Shown in pieces: positions 1 through 8,356 of a stretch of DNA of 64,000 nt. Source of the DNA: Phycisphaerales bacterium (lineage in GTDB: Bacteria; Planctomycetota; Phycisphaerae; Phycisphaerales; UBA1924); NCBI GenBank assembly GCA_029260375.1, contig JAJDDI010000068.1, positions 62,001 through 126,000 on the forward strand, written 5' to 3'. The notes under the pieces are model-generated. The model had not been told where the DNA came from, did not search any database, and saw only the letters and a list, made by a program, of their open reading frames with translations. Both the position numbers and the translations under genes were made by a program. How positions within the stretch are numbered: position 1 is the stretch's first letter; each line of letters opens with the position of its first letter.

Positions 1-354
1 GGGCTCGCCCTCGATGAAGTCCATCACGCAGTAGAGACGCCCGTCGTCGGTGCTGCCGCTGTCGTACAGGCGCACGATGTTCGGGTGGCGGAGCCTCGCG
101 ACGAGATCGATCTCTCGCTCGAACCGACGGCGGGCGGTGGGGTCGTCCTCGGAACGGGTGTGGAGCAGCTTGATCGCCACTCGGCGCTTCGTTGACTCCT
201 GATACGCGGTGTAGACCACGCCCTGCCCGCCCGCGGCCAGCTCGACAAGATCGGCGTACCCGGGGATGACCGGTGTTGTGCGCGCGCTCGGGGGCTCGCT
301 GCGGCGCAGCGTCTCGAGCAGGACGTCGGGGTTGCTGTACCACTCCGAGCTCAT
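1..354 (-). CDS. Ser/Thr protein kinase, N-terminal part (runs off the left edge)
   Basis: Only the first 118 codons are in the window. Reading leftward from an ATG at 354 the protein shows a glycine-rich loop (GGQGVV, about residues 42-47), the ATP-anchoring lysine in VAIK (Lys62) and a helix-C/beta-4 stretch with RLRHPNIVRLYD, which is the opening of a Hanks-type kinase domain. The catalytic loop and any C-terminal sensor or membrane segment lie outside the window. It begins 7 bases after the stop of the sigma-factor gene and is probably co-transcribed with it. ECF sigma factor plus kinase pairs are common in Planctomycetota, so a regulatory partnership is likely but inferred. Confidence 0.9.
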   Translation of the reverse strand, partial: MSSEWYSNPDVLLETLRRSEPPSARTTPVIPGYADLVELAAGGQGVVYTAYQESTKRRVAIKLLHTRSEDDPTARRRFEREIDLVARLRHPNIVRLYDSGSTDDGRLYCVMDFIEGEP

Positions 355-361
355 GCGGGCC

Positions 362-949
362 CTACCCCTCGTCGGCGATCTGCGACTCGATGAGCGTGGC
401 GAGTCTCGCCATGATCCGGCTCTTGGCCTGGTAGACCTGGTCCACGCTCATCCCGAGCGCCTCGGCGGTTTCCGGGGCGGACCGCTGGCTCAGGGCGTAC
501 AGGCGGAACGCGGCCCGGTCCGATTCGCTGAACTCGGCGCAGATACTTTCCATCGCCTGCCTGAGGTGGTACTGCCTCCACTCGTCTTCCCATCGGGCGT
601 CGGTCTCGGGGTCCGCTTCGGCCCCGCGGGCCGCGTCGTCATTGGGTGCTTGCTCGCCGATGCGCTGTTTCTGACGGAATCTCCTGAAAATCGCGCGCAG
701 CGTGATGGTCTTGAGGTAGGACCGGAACTTGCCTCGCTCCGGGTCATACTCGAACCGACGCATCGAGCCCGTCAGCGCGACAAGCACCTCCTGCAGCACG
801 TCGTCGCAGTCAGAGGCCTGGAGTCCCTCTCGGCGGGCGAACGAGCGGATCAGATCGCCGTACCGCTCGCAGAACTCGTCCCAGGCGGAGTGGGCGTGCT
901 CGTCCTTGAGACGGTCGAGCAGGGTGATGTGGGTCGTGTACGCACGCAT
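362..949 (-). CDS. ECF-type RNA polymerase sigma factor
   Basis: A 195-residue sigma-70 family protein. Region 2 is visible as SDCDDVLQEVLVAL followed by FEYDPERGKFRSYLKT, the usual core-binding and -10 recognition stretch. Region 4 is visible as SAPETAEALGMSVDQVYQAK, the helix-turn-helix for -35 recognition. The frame stays open further upstream, but the ATG at 949 is preceded by GGAGGAGGT and gives the expected length and N-terminus (MRAYTTHITL). The gene is divergent from the Sel1-repeat gene and immediately upstream of the kinase gene. No anti-sigma factor is seen, so control by the kinase is a reasonable guess. The target promoters are unknown. Confidence 0.9.
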   Translation of the reverse strand: MRAYTTHITLLDRLKDEHAHSAWDEFCERYGDLIRSFARREGLQASDCDDVLQEVLVALTGSMRRFEYDPERGKFRSYLKTITLRAIFRRFRQKQRIGEQAPNDDAARGAEADPETDARWEDEWRQYHLRQAMESICAEFSESDRAAFRLYALSQRSAPETAEALGMSVDQVYQAKSRIMARLATLIESQIADEG

Positions 950-1098
950 GTTTGGTGAATGTACCTCCTCCGACCTCGGCGGATCGGAATGTTTGCCGTT
1001 TTCTGTCAGACCACCCCCGATGGGCGGCAAGGGTGGGTGATCGGAGCGATCCGCCGCTCCTTCGAATCCGTGCTGGGACCTTGACCCGGAGTCCGCTG

Positions 1099-3834
1099 AT
1101 GACGCGTCCGACCAGAACGAACCTCTCGATCCGCCTGGCCTCCCGCGCGGCGGTCCTTGCGATCGGATTGACCACCCTACTGACCCCGTCCGTGTTCGCA
1201 CAGGGGAACCCTCTAGACCGGGCCAACCGCGAGCCGGCCCGCGAGTTTCTCGGGCCCGCGGCGCTGGACCTGCCCTGGTTCTACGAGGGCGAGGGGCTGA
1301 CCGTCGCCCTCGACGTCCTGGAAGACCGGACCGACAACATGATCGGACGGATCCGGATGGGGCAGGACGTGTTCCCGCTCCGGGGGCGGTACGAGAGCAA
1401 GACGCTGCTCCGTGGCGCGTTCACCGCGGGCGGGAAGGCGTACGACTTCACGCTCGAGGCCGACGAGCAGGGTTTGGCGGGCGCCTTCAAGACCGGGGAC
1501 TCGACCTACCGCATGAGCGGGAGCTACCAGGCGTCGGTCCCGATGCCGGAGGCTCGGGTTGAAGACCCGAACGGACTCAACCGGGGGCAGTCGGGTGGGG
1601 CGGATGTTCAGGTTCTCAACCAGGCATCTGCCGCGATGGGCGCCAGGGATTACGCCAAGGCGATCCAGCTGATCGGTGATCTGGCGGAGCGTGGGCATGT
1701 CGGCGCGAGCTATGTCATCGGCTCCACCTACGCGTATGGGCTCGGGCGCGAGAAAGACCCGCAGCAGGCGCTGCGGTACTTCGAGCAGGCAGCCCGGGGG
1801 GAGCACGCGGGGGCGTTCTACGAGCTTGGCACGATGTACGCGATGGGCGCCGGTGTGTCTAAGGATGAGGCGAGGGCGCTGGGGTACTTCGAGCGCGGGG
1901 CCAAAGTCGGGGATCTCGCGTCGATCGGCTACTACGGGCACATGGTTCTCAACGGCGTCGGTCGCCAGGCGGACTTTGTGGAGGGCATCGCGTGGGTGTC
2001 GGTCGCCGCGGATCGCGGGGACGAGGGCGCCAAGCAGACACTGGACTACTACAAGCAGGACCAGAGCGTGTCCGAACAGGACCGTCAGCGGGTGACCGAG
2101 CGCGCGAGCGCGATTCTTCAGACCCTGCGGGGCGACCCGAGCCAGATGGACGATCTGGTGGACTACAACCGGTTCGTGGAGGTTGCGGGCGGGCCGCAGC
2201 GCCAGCAGCAGAACGAACGCCGTGAGGTCACGGTCGACCCGTTCTCCGGCTCCTGGTCCGGAACCGCGACGGAGCAGATGGACGACGGGTCCATGGGGCG
2301 TTCACCCATCCGCCTCACTGTCGCTCGCACCGGCGACGGCTACAGCGCGGACATCGTGCTGGAGATGACCATGCCCATGGCCAACGGGCAAATGGCCAAC
2401 ATCCGCGCGACAGGCCAGTTCCGCGGCGCCGCCCAGAGCGGGCAGCTCCTGATGCGGGCCAGCGATACCACCATGACGATCACCCAGACGGGCGAGAGCG
2501 CGTCGCTCGGGCCGCAGCAACTCACCGCCCAGGTCAACGGCGCCACCATGACCGGGCGCATCGGCAGCGACTACGACGGGTGGACGACATTCAACGCGAC
2601 CCGCCAAGGCGGGACAAACCAGATCCAACGCGCCGACCCCGTCCGCGAAGGCGGGCAGTGGGGAGGCAGCGGCGGAGCGAGCCGGCTCGAGCGCCCGAGG
2701 GGAAACGGCGGGGGGAGTGTCCCGTCGGGGGGGAGTGCCCCTTCGGTGACGCTCGAGCCGGTCACGCTCCGCGATCAGGGGATGGGCAACGTCACCTCGC
2801 ACACGCTGCTGGCGCCCAAGGGCTGGCAGGTGCAGGGCGGCCCGGTCTGGAGCCGCCCTGAGCTATACCAGGACTTCATGCACCTGAATCTGCGGGTCAC
2901 CGGGCCCGACGGCAGCGCTCTCTCGGTGTACCCCGGCGGCATCTACCAGTGGTCGGACATCTACGAGATCAACGCCAACGCGGGGCTCATGGATCGCACC
3001 CAGATCCCTCGCCCGGGCCAGACGCTGCCCGAGGGGCTGACGTTTATGCCCATGCCGCAGACGACGGCGGGCTATGCGTTGCAGCACGTGATCGGGAAGC
3101 ACCGCCCAAACGCGACGAACGTGCAGGTGGTCGAGGCGAAGGAGCTCACCGACATCCTGGCGATTGCCCGCGAGCAGGCCCGGGGGCAATACGAGTCGAT
3201 CGAGCAGGACAACGCGCGGACGCGCCAGATGGGGATGGGCGGCGGCACGCAGCTGACGCAGTTCGCGGACAAGGTGCGGGTGACCTACCAGGAGAACGGG
3301 CAGGCGTTCGAGGAGGAGCTGTACGTCGTCGGGTGGGCGATGATGAGCCAGATCGCGATGGCGGGCAACCAGGGCCCGATGATGTCCAAGGCGGTGTGGA
3401 GCGTTACTGACGTGAGCGGGGCCCGCACGCCCGTCGGCGTGGCGAATCAGCGTCCCGTGGTGGAGGCGATCGGCCTCTCGCTCCGGCCGGACCCCCGATG
3501 GCAGGCGATGATTATCCAGCTGCGGAACCAGATCGCCAAGGGCGTGATGGACGGCATCGTCAAGCGGGGGGAGATCAACAAGGCCGCGATGGACGCCGCG
3601 TGGGAGTCGCACCAGCAGGCCGTCAGGTCGCAGTCCGAGTCCACCGACCGGATCAACACCAAGTTTGTCAACGCGATGCGGGAGGTTGACGACTACGCCT
3701 CGACCGACGGGACCACAGTCCAGTTGCCCAGCCACTACAACAACGTGTACACCGACGGGCAGGGCGGGTACATCCTGAGCGACACGATCATCGAGGACGC
3801 GTACCTGACGCGGATCAACCCCGTGAACCCGTGA
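1099..3834 (+). CDS. Secreted Sel1-repeat protein
   Basis: A 911-residue exported protein of unknown function. The chosen ATG at 1099 has GGAG about 7 bases upstream and leads directly into a Sec signal peptide ending near SVFAQG; the open frame upstream of it overlaps the sigma-factor promoter region and is not used. Roughly residues 175-320 form four to five Sel1-type alpha-helical repeats (GDLAERGHVGASYVIGSTYA, then YFEQAARGEHAGAFYELG, then YFERGAKVGD). Sel1 repeats bind other proteins. A middle region after residue 375 (PFSGSWSGTATEQMDDG) looks like a lipocalin-like beta segment, followed by a Gly/Ser-rich linker and a long C-terminal region that I do not recognise. It is monocistronic, divergent from the sigma factor and convergent with the sugar operon. 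Confidence 0.85.
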   Translation: MTRPTRTNLSIRLASRAAVLAIGLTTLLTPSVFAQGNPLDRANREPAREFLGPAALDLPWFYEGEGLTVALDVLEDRTDNMIGRIRMGQDVFPLRGRYESKTLLRGAFTAGGKAYDFTLEADEQGLAGAFKTGDSTYRMSGSYQASVPMPEARVEDPNGLNRGQSGGADVQVLNQASAAMGARDYAKAIQLIGDLAERGHVGASYVIGSTYAYGLGREKDPQQALRYFEQAARGEHAGAFYELGTMYAMGAGVSKDEARALGYFERGAKVGDLASIGYYGHMVLNGVGRQADFVEGIAWVSVAADRGDEGAKQTLDYYKQDQSVSEQDRQRVTERASAILQTLRGDPSQMDDLVDYNRFVEVAGGPQRQQQNERREVTVDPFSGSWSGTATEQMDDGSMGRSPIRLTVARTGDGYSADIVLEMTMPMANGQMANIRATGQFRGAAQSGQLLMRASDTTMTITQTGESASLGPQQLTAQVNGATMTGRIGSDYDGWTTFNATRQGGTNQIQRADPVREGGQWGGSGGASRLERPRGNGGGSVPSGGSAPSVTLEPVTLRDQGMGNVTSHTLLAPKGWQVQGGPVWSRPELYQDFMHLNLRVTGPDGSALSVYPGGIYQWSDIYEINANAGLMDRTQIPRPGQTLPEGLTFMPMPQTTAGYALQHVIGKHRPNATNVQVVEAKELTDILAIAREQARGQYESIEQDNARTRQMGMGGGTQLTQFADKVRVTYQENGQAFEEELYVVGWAMMSQIAMAGNQGPMMSKAVWSVTDVSGARTPVGVANQRPVVEAIGLSLRPDPRWQAMIIQLRNQIAKGVMDGIVKRGEINKAAMDAAWESHQQAVRSQSESTDRINTKFVNAMREVDDYASTDGTTVQLPSHYNNVYTDGQGGYILSDTIIEDAYLTRINPVNP

Positions 3835-3854
3835 GGCGGGCAGGGCGCGGGCGA

Positions 3855-4775
3855 TCAGGCTGGGTCGCAGGCGCGGTAGGCGTCGATGACGCCCCGCTCG
3901 CCCGGTTTCTCCGGGCGCGAGTTGCCGTGCTCCATGCCCAGGATTCCAGTAAATCCCTTGGCCTTGATGTGCGCAAAGACATTGCGGTAGTTGATCTCGC
4001 CTGTGGTCGGCTCGTTGCGACCCGGGTTGTCCCCCATCTGGAAGTACGCGATCTCGTCCCAGCAGCGGTCGATGTTGGGGATGAGGTTGCCCTCGGTGAT
4101 CTGCTGGTGGTAGAGATCGCACAGGATCTTGCACGCGGGCGAGTCCACGGCGCGGCAGATCTCGTAGGCGTGTGCCACCTTTGCGAGCAGCATGTTGGGG
4201 TGGTTGTGGGGGTTGAGCGGCTCGAGGACCATCACGAGTCCGTGGGGCTCGAGCACCTCGGCGCCGACGCGGAGCTGGTCGATCGCCGACGCGGTCTGGT
4301 AGCCCAGGTCCAGCCGCGGCTCGCGTGTGCCGGGGACCACGGTCATCCACGTCGCGTTGACGCGCAGCGCGATCTCCACCGCCTGCTTGGCGGCGTCCCG
4401 GAACCTGTCGCGTTCTGAGCTTTCGTTCTTGCTGAATGTTGGGCCCCAGGCGCTGGCGGGGTTGAGCACGAAGACGCCCATGCGGATGCCCAGGCGCTGC
4501 ATGGCCCTGGCGATCCGCTCTTGCACCTCTGGCGAGCGTCCGCCCATACCGTTATCTTCCCACGCGGTGAAGCCCTGGTCGGCAGCGAACTCGAGCTGAG
4601 CGACCGGGTCGTCCCCGGCGTGGTGGCGGAACATGCCGAAGTGGGGGGCGAACGCCATGGAGAACGGCTCAGCGCTGGCGTTCTCGATTCGGTGGGGCGC
4701 GGAAGCGGCGCTCGGGGCCGCCAGACCCGCGATGCCAGCGGCGCCCACACCGGCCAGGAACTCTCTTCGCTGCAT
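3855..4775 (-). CDS. Tat-exported TIM-barrel sugar isomerase/epimerase (hydroxypyruvate isomerase-like)
   Basis: A 306-residue protein of the AP-endonuclease-2/xylose isomerase-like TIM-barrel superfamily. The N-terminus (RREFLAGVGAAG) is a twin-arginine-type signal with an Ala-rich core. Barrel strands carry likely metal ligands in VMVLEPLN, in ILCDLYHQQ and near the C-terminus in GILGMEHGNS, which match the Glu/Asp/His/Glu pattern of this family. GGAGACTT lies just before the ATG. It is the last gene of the leftward operon, 15 bases after the stop of an exported Gfo/Idh/MocA oxidoreductase. Such pairs in Planctomycetota are linked to oxidation and epimerisation of sugars or inositols, including 3-keto-glycosides. 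The substrate here is not known. Confidence 0.85.
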   Translation of the reverse strand: MQRREFLAGVGAAGIAGLAAPSAASAPHRIENASAEPFSMAFAPHFGMFRHHAGDDPVAQLEFAADQGFTAWEDNGMGGRSPEVQERIARAMQRLGIRMGVFVLNPASAWGPTFSKNESSERDRFRDAAKQAVEIALRVNATWMTVVPGTREPRLDLGYQTASAIDQLRVGAEVLEPHGLVMVLEPLNPHNHPNMLLAKVAHAYEICRAVDSPACKILCDLYHQQITEGNLIPNIDRCWDEIAYFQMGDNPGRNEPTTGEINYRNVFAHIKAKGFTGILGMEHGNSRPEKPGERGVIDAYRACDPA

Positions 4776-4790
4776 GTAAGTCTCCGGGTC

Positions 4791-6062
4791 TTAGGTCAGG
4801 GGTGTGCGTCCGGGCGTGGGGACGGGGTCGGTCTTGAGCGAGCCGAACGCGTACGAATCGGGCGAGAGGTCGAGGCCTGATGCGAGGGCCATGTCCCAGG
4901 TGACTTCCTTGCCGGTGTACGCGCTCATGCGTCCCATGATCGCGGTCAGGGTGCTCTCGGCGACGCGCTGGGCCTCGTTGAGGTGGGGGCCGTCGCCGCG
5001 GATCGAGGCGATGAGGTCCGCGTGCTCGACAATGTACGGGTTTGGGTGGTCGTCCCGGAACTTCCAGGGCTTGTCGCCCGTGATCTGCGCGAAGGCGGGC
5101 CAGGAAACGCTCTGCCCGCGCGTGCCGGTGATGCGCTCGTCCACCCGGGTCTGGCAGCCGTCGATCTGACGGCACATGCTCGTGGCGCGTCGCCCGCCGG
5201 CGTACTCGTACTCGATTGCGAAGTGGTCGAAGATGTTGCCGTACTTGGCGTCGGTGCGCACCTGGCGCCCGCCCATGCCGACGGCCTTGAGGGGATGGCC
5301 CCCCATGGCCCAGTTGACGACGTCGAGGTTGTGGATGTGCTGCTCGCAGATGTGGTCGCCCGAGAGCCAGCAGAAGTAGAGCCAGTTGCGGCACTGCCAC
5401 TCCATGTCGCTCTCGTGCGGCTCGCGATCGTGGACCCAGAGCCCGCCCTGGTTCCAGGCGCAGCTGGCGGAGACGACCTCGCCGATCTCGCCCGAGGCGA
5501 TCCGGTCCATCAGCTCGAGGTAGCTGGATTCGTGGCGGCGCTGCGTGCCCGCGACCACGGACAGGCCCTGCTCGCTGGCGGCCCGCCCGGCCTTGATGAC
5601 ACGGCGGATGCCCGTGGGATCGACGGCGACGGGTTTCTCCATGAAGACATGCTTGCCCGCGTTGACCGCCGCGTCGAAGTGGATGGGGCGGAAGTGGGGC
5701 GGCGTGGCGAGGACGACGTAGTCGATGTTCTTGAGTTCGAGGAGCTTCTCGTAGGCGTTGAATCCGGAGAACCGATGGGTGGGGGGCACGCTTACGCGGT
5801 CGCCCCATTCGTTGTGGAGGTTGCTGAAGCTGCTCTCGAGGCGGTCAATGAACAGGTCCGCCAGCGCGACGACGCGGACGCTGGGGTCGGCCTCGAGCGC
5901 GTTCCACGCGGCGCCCGTGCCCCGCCCGCCGCAGCCGATGACGCCGACACGGATCAGGTCGTCGCCGCCCGTGCTCAGGCGGGCCGCGAAGGAGGGCGCG
6001 ACGACCGCGCCGACGCCCAGGGCCGAGGCCTTCATCATGTCCCGCCGTGACCATTCGCTCAT
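4791..6062 (-). CDS. Tat-exported Gfo/Idh/MocA family oxidoreductase (copy B)
   Basis: A 423-residue NAD(P)-dependent sugar dehydrogenase-type protein. It opens with a twin-arginine signal (SRRDMMKASALGVG), then the Rossmann loop GCGGRGTG (residues 43-50) and the family signature MEKPVAVD (about 141-148). The C-terminal domain contains GDHICEQHIHNLDV, which includes the catalytic His region. Because it is exported it probably carries its nucleotide with it, as reported for glucose-fructose oxidoreductase; this is inference. The ATG at 6062 has a GAGGAG site. It lies between two TIM-barrel isomerase genes and is a diverged paralogue of the oxidoreductase at 7025-8356. Oxidation of a glycoside or cyclic polyol in the periplasm is the likely job. 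Confidence 0.88.
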   Translation of the reverse strand: MSEWSRRDMMKASALGVGAVVAPSFAARLSTGGDDLIRVGVIGCGGRGTGAAWNALEADPSVRVVALADLFIDRLESSFSNLHNEWGDRVSVPPTHRFSGFNAYEKLLELKNIDYVVLATPPHFRPIHFDAAVNAGKHVFMEKPVAVDPTGIRRVIKAGRAASEQGLSVVAGTQRRHESSYLELMDRIASGEIGEVVSASCAWNQGGLWVHDREPHESDMEWQCRNWLYFCWLSGDHICEQHIHNLDVVNWAMGGHPLKAVGMGGRQVRTDAKYGNIFDHFAIEYEYAGGRRATSMCRQIDGCQTRVDERITGTRGQSVSWPAFAQITGDKPWKFRDDHPNPYIVEHADLIASIRGDGPHLNEAQRVAESTLTAIMGRMSAYTGKEVTWDMALASGLDLSPDSYAFGSLKTDPVPTPGRTPLT

Positions 6063-6086
6063 CGCTCGCTCCTCGATCCGTTTCGT

Positions 6087-7025
6087 TTACCGGGCGAAGA
6101 CCCGGTCCATGCGATCGCTGATGTCTTTGAGCCGGGCGAGGTTGCCCCCGCCAACCTCGGCCGACGCCCACCCACGGTATCCGATCTCATCCAGGGCGCG
6201 GTTGACCTGGTCCCAGGGCAGTTCGCCCTCGTCGATCTCGACGCCGAAGCCCGCCCACTTTCCCTCTTTGTCGGCCTTTGCGCGGGAGTAGCCCTTGACG
6301 TCGAGCTTGGAGATGCGCCCGACGAGCTCGCGGATCCAGTGCTGGGGCCATCCATACCGCCAGATATTACCGATGTCGAAGTACCAGGAGAACACGGGGG
6401 CGGCGCCCGGGGGTGTGAATCGGTTCGCCTCGTCCACGTACCGGGCGGCGGCGCTGGGGCTGAGCAGGAAGTTGTTCCAGACATTCTCGAAGGCGATTCC
6501 GATCTTTGCCTCGCTTGCGGTGGGCGCGATCTGCTCAAGCTCTCGCATCGACCGGCGCCACGCGTCGGCGGGCGACACCTCGGCGTTGACCACGGCGGGG
6601 ACGAGCAGCACGGTCGTGCCCCCGAGCGCCTTGCAGTCGTGAATTGCCGACTCGAGCGCGACCCGACCGGCGCGCCGGACCTCCTGGCTCGGGTCTGAGA
6701 GCGGCTGAGACCAGTGCGCCGAGTCCACGACGCCCGGGATCTGGATGCCCGTTGCTTCCTTGGCGCGGAGGATGGTCTCTAGATCGAGGTCCGACGGGCT
6801 GTCCATCTCGACGCCGTCGAAGCCGGCCTCGCGAGCGACCTCGAACCTGTCGCGGACGCTCTGGCCCTCCTTGATCATGCCGAACTTGAGCGACTTGAGG
6901 ATGCGTTTGCCGCGGTCGCCCGGCGCCGGCTGAGCGCCGGATCGCGCGAGCGACAGCGGCGCAATCGCCAGTGCGCTCGCTGCGACGATGAATGACCGCC
7001 GGTCCAGGCTGTGTTCGGCGCCCAT
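6087..7025 (-). CDS. Exported TIM-barrel sugar isomerase/epimerase
   Basis: A 312-residue protein. The frame is open far upstream, but the ATG at 7025 overlaps the stop of the preceding oxidoreductase (TGATG) and gives a twin-arginine-type signal (DRRSFIVAASALAIAPL), so this start is preferred. The mature part begins with KFGMIKEGQSVRDRFEVA and shows the barrel motifs IAFENVWNN, WYFDIGN and WASAEVGG, which supply the Glu/Asp/Glu metal ligands of the family. It is translationally coupled to copy A of the oxidoreductase and is followed 25 bases later by copy B. It is only distantly similar to the isomerase at 3855-4775, so the two pairs probably act on different intermediates. Confidence 0.87.
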   Translation of the reverse strand: MGAEHSLDRRSFIVAASALAIAPLSLARSGAQPAPGDRGKRILKSLKFGMIKEGQSVRDRFEVAREAGFDGVEMDSPSDLDLETILRAKEATGIQIPGVVDSAHWSQPLSDPSQEVRRAGRVALESAIHDCKALGGTTVLLVPAVVNAEVSPADAWRRSMRELEQIAPTASEAKIGIAFENVWNNFLLSPSAAARYVDEANRFTPPGAAPVFSWYFDIGNIWRYGWPQHWIRELVGRISKLDVKGYSRAKADKEGKWAGFGVEIDEGELPWDQVNRALDEIGYRGWASAEVGGGNLARLKDISDRMDRVFAR

Positions 7026-8356
7026 CAGATCATCCTCGTTGTGCCGGGGATGGCGACGGTGGGGGTGGGACGCTCGCCGAACGACCAGGCGCCCTGGTTC
7101 AGGTCTTCCTGGCTGTTCATGGCCTGATCCCAGGTCACGGCCTGCCCGGTGTACGCGGCCATGCGCCCCATGATCGCCAGCATCGTGGAGTTGGCCATGA
7201 ACGCGCCGTCGTTGACCGGGCGGCCCGAGCGTATCGCGGCGAAGAGCTCGTCTTGCTCCCGCTGGTACATGTCGTTGCCGCCGGCGCTGCCCTTCCAGGG
7301 CTTGGCGCCCTCGATGACGTGCTTGCCGTTCCAGGGGTCGATGGTCATGACGCCGTCTGAGCCGGTGACGTACCCCGTGTTGTCGTATGGGGAGTTGGGC
7401 CAGTGCCGGCACATGTGGTACGCCCGCACGCCGCCCTGGAACTCGTAGGTCACGGAGAAGTGATCGAACACGTTGCCCGTCTCGGGCAGATCGGGCCTGG
7501 CCTGGCGCCCGCCGACCGCCCAGCAGCGCCGCGGCGCCTTGTCGCGCAGCGCCCACCCGATCCAATCGATCGCGTGTACGGCCTGCTCGACGATGTGGTC
7601 GCCCGAGAGCGGGTGGAAGTACTGCCAGTTGCGCGTCTGGAACTCCGCATCGGACCAGCCCGTCTGGCGCGCCTTGGGCGGGACCCAGCCGGTTGCGTTG
7701 TAGGTGGTCTGGATCGAGCGGATGTCGCCGACGCCTCCGGTCAGCAGCTTGTCGAACGCCTCGCGCATCTGCATCTGGTACCGCCAGCAGAAGCCCGACA
7801 TCAGGCTCAGGCCCTTGCTCCGGGCGAGCTTGGCGGACCCGAGCACCGATCGCACACCCGGGGCATCGACGGCGACGGGTTTCTCGCAGAACACGTGCTT
7901 GCTGGCGTCAATGGCCGCGGCGAGGTGCTGGGGTCGGAACGCGGGCGGGGTGGTGAGCAGCACCACGTCCACTCCCGAGTCGATGACCTTGGCGTAGGCG
8001 TCGAACCCGCTGAATCGGCGCTCGGGGATCGCCTGGAGCTTGGACTTGGCGGCGTTGGTTCCCCGCTCTTCGTCCTGCTCGAGCAGTGCGGCGCGGGCGT
8101 ACCCGAGGCAGGGCTCGATGCGTTCGGGGTAGAGATCGCCCATCGCCCAGAGCACGCTTCCCTGGTCGGCCTTGAGCGCCTGGATGAGAGCGCCGGTTCC
8201 GCGACCGCCGCAGCCGACGATGCCGACGCGGATCGGCCCCGTGTCGGGGGAGCGCCCAAGAGACGCCATCGCGGGGGCGGCGATCAGCCCGCCGGCGCCG
8301 ATCGCGGTCGCCGCGGCGACAAACTCTCGGCGGGTTAGGTCTCGTTCAGTCGTCAT
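7025..8356 (-). CDS. Tat-exported Gfo/Idh/MocA family oxidoreductase (copy A)
   Basis: A 443-residue protein with a twin-arginine signal (TRREFVAAATAIGAGG), Rossmann loop GCGGRGTG (about residues 48-55), CEKPVAVD signature (about 147-154) and GDHIVEQAVHAIDW in the C-terminal domain. The ATG at 8356 has AGGAG at the right distance; an upstream in-frame ATG at 8371 lacks one. The gene overlaps the end of the SUMF1-like gene by 11 bases and its own stop overlaps the start of the isomerase gene, so the cluster is tightly coupled. An acceptor or donor sugar cannot be named from sequence. Confidence 0.88.
   Translation of the reverse strand: MTTERDLTRREFVAAATAIGAGGLIAAPAMASLGRSPDTGPIRVGIVGCGGRGTGALIQALKADQGSVLWAMGDLYPERIEPCLGYARAALLEQDEERGTNAAKSKLQAIPERRFSGFDAYAKVIDSGVDVVLLTTPPAFRPQHLAAAIDASKHVFCEKPVAVDAPGVRSVLGSAKLARSKGLSLMSGFCWRYQMQMREAFDKLLTGGVGDIRSIQTTYNATGWVPPKARQTGWSDAEFQTRNWQYFHPLSGDHIVEQAVHAIDWIGWALRDKAPRRCWAVGGRQARPDLPETGNVFDHFSVTYEFQGGVRAYHMCRHWPNSPYDNTGYVTGSDGVMTIDPWNGKHVIEGAKPWKGSAGGNDMYQREQDELFAAIRSGRPVNDGAFMANSTMLAIMGRMAAYTGQAVTWDQAMNSQEDLNQGAWSFGERPTPTVAIPGTTRMI

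Noticed and set aside
266-958. Long rightward open frame opposite the sigma factor
   Set aside because: It is antisense to a clear sigma-70 protein; long frames on the opposite strand are common in DNA of this GC content.
952-1098. N-terminal extension of the Sel1-repeat protein
   Set aside because: It lacks a ribosome site, overlaps the sigma-factor upstream region, and the signal peptide begins at 1099.
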